Shown here piece after piece: positions 62,910 to 64,000 of a DNA stretch of 64,000 nucleotides. The position numbers and the translations under genes were made by a program. Below the pieces are notes generated by a model. The model searched no databases, was not told where the DNA came from, and saw only the letters and a program-made list of their open reading frames with translations. The stretch lies in NCBI GenBank assembly GCA_048296855.1, contig CP182631.1. One strand, given 5' to 3'. The stretch is from Pseudocolwellia sp048296855. Its GTDB lineage: Bacteria > Pseudomonadota > Gammaproteobacteria > Enterobacterales > Alteromonadaceae. Each line of letters starts with the position of its first letter. Positions within the stretch are counted from its first letter, which is position 1.

Positions 62910-63566
62910 TTATTTAACACATAAAGCGAATAAATAATGAGCCATGGGATAAAAACCAGTATGAACAACTTCATCATTCATCGAAAATAAAAACACATGC
63001 TTAAAATGCTGCTCTAATAACGTTTTAAAGTCATTACCTGATTTACAGTTAACATGCCCTTCAATACTTTGTGGTGATGCATAATGTTGAGATTCAAGCG
63101 AAGGTATACCAATAATAGCTACCCCATTATCATGGGTTGATTGGTTTAAATGTTTAAGTATGCCATGTTCATACTCAGGTAAAATGTGTTCAAAAACATC
63201 TAAACAATAAACCGCATCGTGCTTTGTTACAGTTGGCCCAGATAAAATATCGTGTACTTGAGCATTTTTTTGCCAATCATAACGTGCATTTTGTTGTACT
63301 TTTTCAATAAAAACAGGATCAAAATCGCTCACTGTAAGCTGTTCAACAGAATCAGCTACAATGTGAGAACCAAAAGCATCAGCACAACCAACTTCTAATA
63401 CTCGAGCCTTTCCCGCTAGCATTTTTGCGACAAATTTATAGCGGGATAAAACAAAAACTACACGTTTAGGATCATCTTGCCATACTTGGTTGGTCATAAA
63501 GCCAAGTTTAGTTTCAGGGTATTCAAATAGAGTATTGTATTGAGCTTCTTTTGTATCTTTTTGCAT
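62910..63566 (-). CDS. Class I SAM-dependent methyltransferase
   Basis: 218 aa with ARVLEVGCADAFGSHIV as SAM motif I (about residues 53-69), LTVSDFDPVFI (motif II) and YCLDVFEHILPEYEHGIL, typical of a methyltransferase domain of the Methyltransf_23 kind. It lies between the partial hypothetical gene and the SDR gene, in the same run. Target unknown. A glycan or lipid-linked sugar is likely from context. Confidence 0.75.
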   Translation of the reverse strand: MQKDTKEAQYNTLFEYPETKLGFMTNQVWQDDPKRVVFVLSRYKFVAKMLAGKARVLEVGCADAFGSHIVADSVEQLTVSDFDPVFIEKVQQNARYDWQKNAQVHDILSGPTVTKHDAVYCLDVFEHILPEYEHGILKHLNQSTHDNGVAIIGIPSLESQHYASPQSIEGHVNCKSGNDFKTLLEQHFKHVFLFSMNDEVVHTGFYPMAHYLFALCVK

Positions 63567-63594
63567 ATTAACTCTCTGTTAAATATGTATTTTA

Positions 63595-64000
63595 TTAACG
63601 AACAACACTTAAATATTGTTGACCTCGCCCAAACCACTTTCGAAACAAAGATAAGTCACAATCGAAGTCACCATTTTTTAATAAAGGAATAGCGGCTATA
63701 AAATTATTGATAGCTAATGATGTTTCTATCATATTTTCACCAATTAATTTGTCTATGCTTTTAAGCACAAGAATAAAATTGTCTAAATCTTTTTCTAAAC
63801 AAGATGTTCTATATACATTATGTATTTGCATTGCTTTATCGCAGAGTCTTAATAATTCTTGCGATTGAGATTGCTCAAAGGCAATTTTAGGCGTTACTCG
63901 ATAATCAATTAAATAAGGAGACCACTCTGTATAACTTTGAAGTATGGTATTTTTATTACCTGAATGGCTTTCTTTATACCAACGCCAGTCTTGAATAAAT
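63595..64000 (-). CDS. Hypothetical protein, C-terminal part; runs off right edge
   Basis: The minus frame stays open from the stop at 63595 to the window end (about 134 codons), so the gene continues beyond 64000. An internal ATG at 63831 is not its start. The visible part contains FIQDWRWYKESH, YTEWSPYLIDYRV and a C-terminal LFRKWFGRGQQYLSVVR. I do not recognise the family. It lies 28 bases upstream of the methyltransferase gene and looks like part of the same operon. Confidence 0.6.
   Translation of the reverse strand, partial: FIQDWRWYKESHSGNKNTILQSYTEWSPYLIDYRVTPKIAFEQSQSQELLRLCDKAMQIHNVYRTSCLEKDLDNFILVLKSIDKLIGENMIETSLAINNFIAAIPLLKNGDFDCDLSLFRKWFGRGQQYLSVVR

Noticed and set aside
1..64000. 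CRISPR arrays, insertion sequences, prophage genes, tRNA or rRNA genes
   Set aside because: I found no regular repeats with spacers, no transposase or integrase motif and no tRNA-like cloverleaf; the coding strand is uniform throughout.

Overview
The window is AT-rich, and every supported gene lies on the minus strand. Gene content and order suggest a marine gammaproteobacterium of the Alteromonadales, most likely near Colwellia or Thalassotalea. The grounds are the polar-flagellum order flrABC / fliE-J / fliK-flhB / flhA-flhF-flhG-fliA-cheYZAB-parC-parP-cheW, the sigma-54 flagellar hierarchy, the ParC/ParP pair, and a surface protein resembling the Slr4 type of marine S-layer protein. The genus is an inference.

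Read in the direction of transcription (high to low coordinates), positions 64000-53369 hold a sugar/glycan-modification operon: two methyltransferases, two or three SDR enzymes, a TPP-dependent E1 alpha/beta pair, two PhyH-type dioxygenases, a zinc dehydrogenase, a domain-swapped HldE-like protein and a sugar-1-phosphate nucleotidyltransferase. It directly precedes the flagellar genes, so flagellin or surface-glycan modification is likely. Positions 53243-48975 hold the flagellar regulators flrA, flrB and flrC. Positions 48771-35133 hold fliEFGHIJ and fliKLMNOPQR-flhB, and positions 35037-22574 hold flhA, flhF, flhG, fliA and the chemotaxis genes. Sigma-54 promoters with exact GG-N10-GC spacing can be read before flrB, fliE, fliK and flhA. 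A sigma-70-like promoter containing one arm of a perfect 10-bp inverted repeat precedes flrA.

Positions 22428-1 carry mlaA and then surface-polymer genes: a large Wza-like SLBB exporter, wecA, and at the far end wcaK-like, wcaL-like, wzx-like and the start of a Wzz-type gene. Between wecA and wcaK sits the most interesting part. This is a 579-aa secreted acidic protein (S-layer candidate) with tandem promoters, a long leader and its own terminator. It is followed by a DsbA-like oxidoreductase and a complete but reordered type II secretion-like operon, G-E-F-H-I-J-K-L-M-C-D. I infer a dedicated export system for the surface-layer protein, embedded in an exopolysaccharide locus.

I saw no tRNA, rRNA, CRISPR array, insertion sequence or phage gene. 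The first and last genes run off the window.
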